Source: Gautieria morchelliformis | Lineage: Eukaryota; Basidiomycota; Agaricomycetes; Gomphales; Gomphaceae | Length of the DNA: 64,000 nt | Direction: 5' to 3' | Assembly (NCBI GenBank): GCA_015179125.1 | Contig: WHVA01000238.1 | Coordinates: 62,001 to 126,000, forward strand | In this document: positions 62,605 through 64,000 of the stretch, in pieces | Position numbering within the stretch: position 1 is the first letter of the stretch | Layout of the letters: the number at the start of each line of letters is the position of its first letter | Notes under the pieces: generated by a model | Database searches by the model: none | Told to the model about the DNA's origin: nothing | Seen by the model: only the letters and a program-made list of their open reading frames with translations | Program-made: the position numbers and the translations under genes

Positions 62605-64000
62605 TCTAAGAGTTAAACGCGCTCAGTGGGTTGTGGGCGCTGCTGACCAATGCTTGGTCACCAGTTTGTCAGCGGAGCGCGCGAGCGGCGCAGCCGCGAG
62701 CCCCTGGGCCCTACCGGCGGTTTGCGCCACTCTGCCGGCTCCAGCGCTGCGCAGCGTTCTGGAGCGTGCGAGCGGCGCAGCCGCGAGCGGTTTACGCCGG
62801 TCTGCCGGCTCAGGCGCTCAAAGCAGCGCTGCGCTGGCAGATCGCTGCGCAGCCAGCCGCTTTGCGCACTCCACCACCACCCTCCTCTCCTCTCCTCTCT
62901 GCCCACTACTAGATAGAATAAAAATTGCGTGAGAGTGAATTAATAGATAGCCTATAGTGTAGTACACAAAAGATCTCTTCCCAGGGAGATCTCTGCAGTG
63001 AACTATTGGGGTTGACCTCTTCAGTGGGGCAGCTTTTTCTCTGCTAAGGAGCCAGGTAGTCATCCCAGGCTGCCTTAGAGGGAGCCACAATTGCATTGCA
63101 GTTCTTTTAGTGTTGACTTGCACTACTGGTGGCTGAAGAAGACATCTCCCCAGGACCAGGACCAGGACCAGGACCTTTTACTGGAATTATTCCAGTTGGA
63201 TAGCCGAAGAAGACTTGGATATTTTCATCAAAAAAATTTCCCATCCCTTCCTTGGTACATATATTTCTCTGTGGTCTGGTGTGAGCCATCTGACATTTTT
63301 TTATTTTATTTTTTTAAATAGAAATTAATAAATTCCCGTGACTTTGCCTAACAAACAGACTCCCTGTCCCTTCCTTGGTATGTATGTATTTCTCTGTGGT
63401 CTGGTGTGAGCTGTCTGACATTGATTTAATTAGAAATTAATAAATTCCCCTGACTTTGCCCAAGAAAAATTAACAACAACAGCATCTGCTTGCAAATGTA
63501 AGTTGAAGTGGGGTAGCTTGATTGTTCCTCTAAGCTTATGCCTGCATTTCTCAGGGATCCTTCTACTCCAGAGAGAAATCGTCAGCAGGAGCGTGAAAGG
63601 GCGAGGGAGGAGCAGGAGGGTTGTATGACGTCGCCTACTGATCGGAGAGCGCGTGCCCTTGCTGTGGCTGCTGCCAGAGCTCGGAACCAGCCACCCCCTC
63701 CACCACCTCCTTTTGCCATCCCTCACCCTCCTCCTAGAAGCAATGTGGCTGATCCTTTTCAACAACCTGCTGCAGAGCCATTACGTCCTCCTGATCCCAG
63801 TCCTGGACAGCAGGTGGCAGCCCTTCGTGCTCAGTTAGCAGCAATCCCAGCAGCACAGCCCTTGAGAAGATACAGGCAGGAGCCGATACAGCCACCTCCT
63901 AATCTTCCTGTGGTTGGTTCTGCAGGAATTGCACAGTTGCGTGCTCAGGCTGCTGAGCCAGCACAGCCCTTGAGAAGATACAGGCAGGAGCCAATACAGC
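62605..64000 (+). mobile_element. Helitron H-c, 5' part (runs off the window)
   Basis: It starts TCTAAGAGTTAAACGCGCTC directly after CTAG of H-b, continues with two GC dyad blocks, the CACCACCACCCTCCTCTCC tract and a ~600-bp leader that matches 56400-57060 (minus) closely, then a RepHel-type ORF. Confidence 0.88.
63538..64000 (+). CDS. Helitron RepHel N-terminus (partial)
   Basis: ATG at 63538 in the same context as the start of the 806-residue ORF (56397 minus). The first residues (MPAFLRDPSTPERNRQQERE) are the same, followed by SPTDRRARAL, a proline run and the Ala/Pro-rich repeats (VAALRAQLAAIP, QLRAQA). It is open for 154 codons to the window edge. Nothing shows whether this copy keeps the Rep nuclease and helicase. 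A repeat of RRYRQEPIQ is visible before the edge. Confidence 0.88.
   Translation, partial: MPAFLRDPSTPERNRQQERERAREEQEGCMTSPTDRRARALAVAAARARNQPPPPPPPFAIPHPPPRSNVADPFQQPAAEPLRPPDPSPGQQVAALRAQLAAIPAAQPLRRYRQEPIQPPPNLPVVGSAGIAQLRAQAAEPAQPLRRYRQEPIQ

Overview
The window looks like a transposon-dense region of a filamentous basidiomycete genome, most likely an Agaricomycete. The evidence is short GT-AG introns (about 46-60 nt), several Ty3/gypsy and Ty1/copia families, Tad-like LINE sequence, a Tnp2 (CACTA/Plavaka-like) transposase gene and Helitrons. There are no bacterial-type operons. Only one complete cellular-type gene is recognisable: a flavin-dependent monooxygenase at 51259-53341 (minus). 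All family names are local labels given from sequence reading; no database search was possible.

Layout. 1-5.3 kb: 3' part of a copia element (copia-A) inserted in a gypsy element (gypsy-A), which also holds a solo copia-A LTR with a perfect 5-bp target duplication. 5.3-7.1 kb: a LINE reverse transcriptase fragment split by a 1.2-kb gag-only LTR element with 86-bp LTRs. 7.1-12.5 kb: degenerate LTR pieces and long stretches with no recognisable gene. 12.5-17 kb: gypsy-B copy 1, with a spliced antisense zinc-cluster gene between pol and the 3' LTR. 17-20.9 kb: gypsy-C (minus). 20.9-23.9 kb: gypsy-D integrase with another solo copia-A LTR, then an unrecognised coiled-coil ORF. 23.9-31.9 kb: a Tnp2-like transposase gene (minus), split by a 5.47-kb TIR element that carries an integrase-fold gene, a BTB gene and an unknown gene. 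It is further broken by a 401-bp foldback MITE. 33.5-36.4 kb: the 3' half of a Helitron (Pif1 helicase) abutting the 5' end of a second Helitron. 37.6-44.7 kb: gypsy-B copy 2, again with the antisense zinc-cluster gene, holding a MITE and a solo LTR. 45-49.5 kb: an intact copia element (copia-B) with two LTRs that read identically. 51.3-53.3 kb: the monooxygenase. 53.7-64 kb: a Helitron cluster, with one minus copy encoding an in-frame deletion fusion and then head-to-tail plus copies with exact CTAG|TC junctions.

How it fits together. Autonomous and parasitic elements coexist. The gag-only element shares the primer-binding site of the intact copia. Non-autonomous Helitrons carry promoter-like 5' regions and minisatellites in place of RepHel. 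Insertions are nested, and several can be removed on paper to give continuous reading frames, which orders them in time. Decay is partly by C-to-T change at CpG: one Helitron terminator differs from intact copies at exactly its five CpG sites, and many premature stops are TGA where family knowledge suggests CGA.
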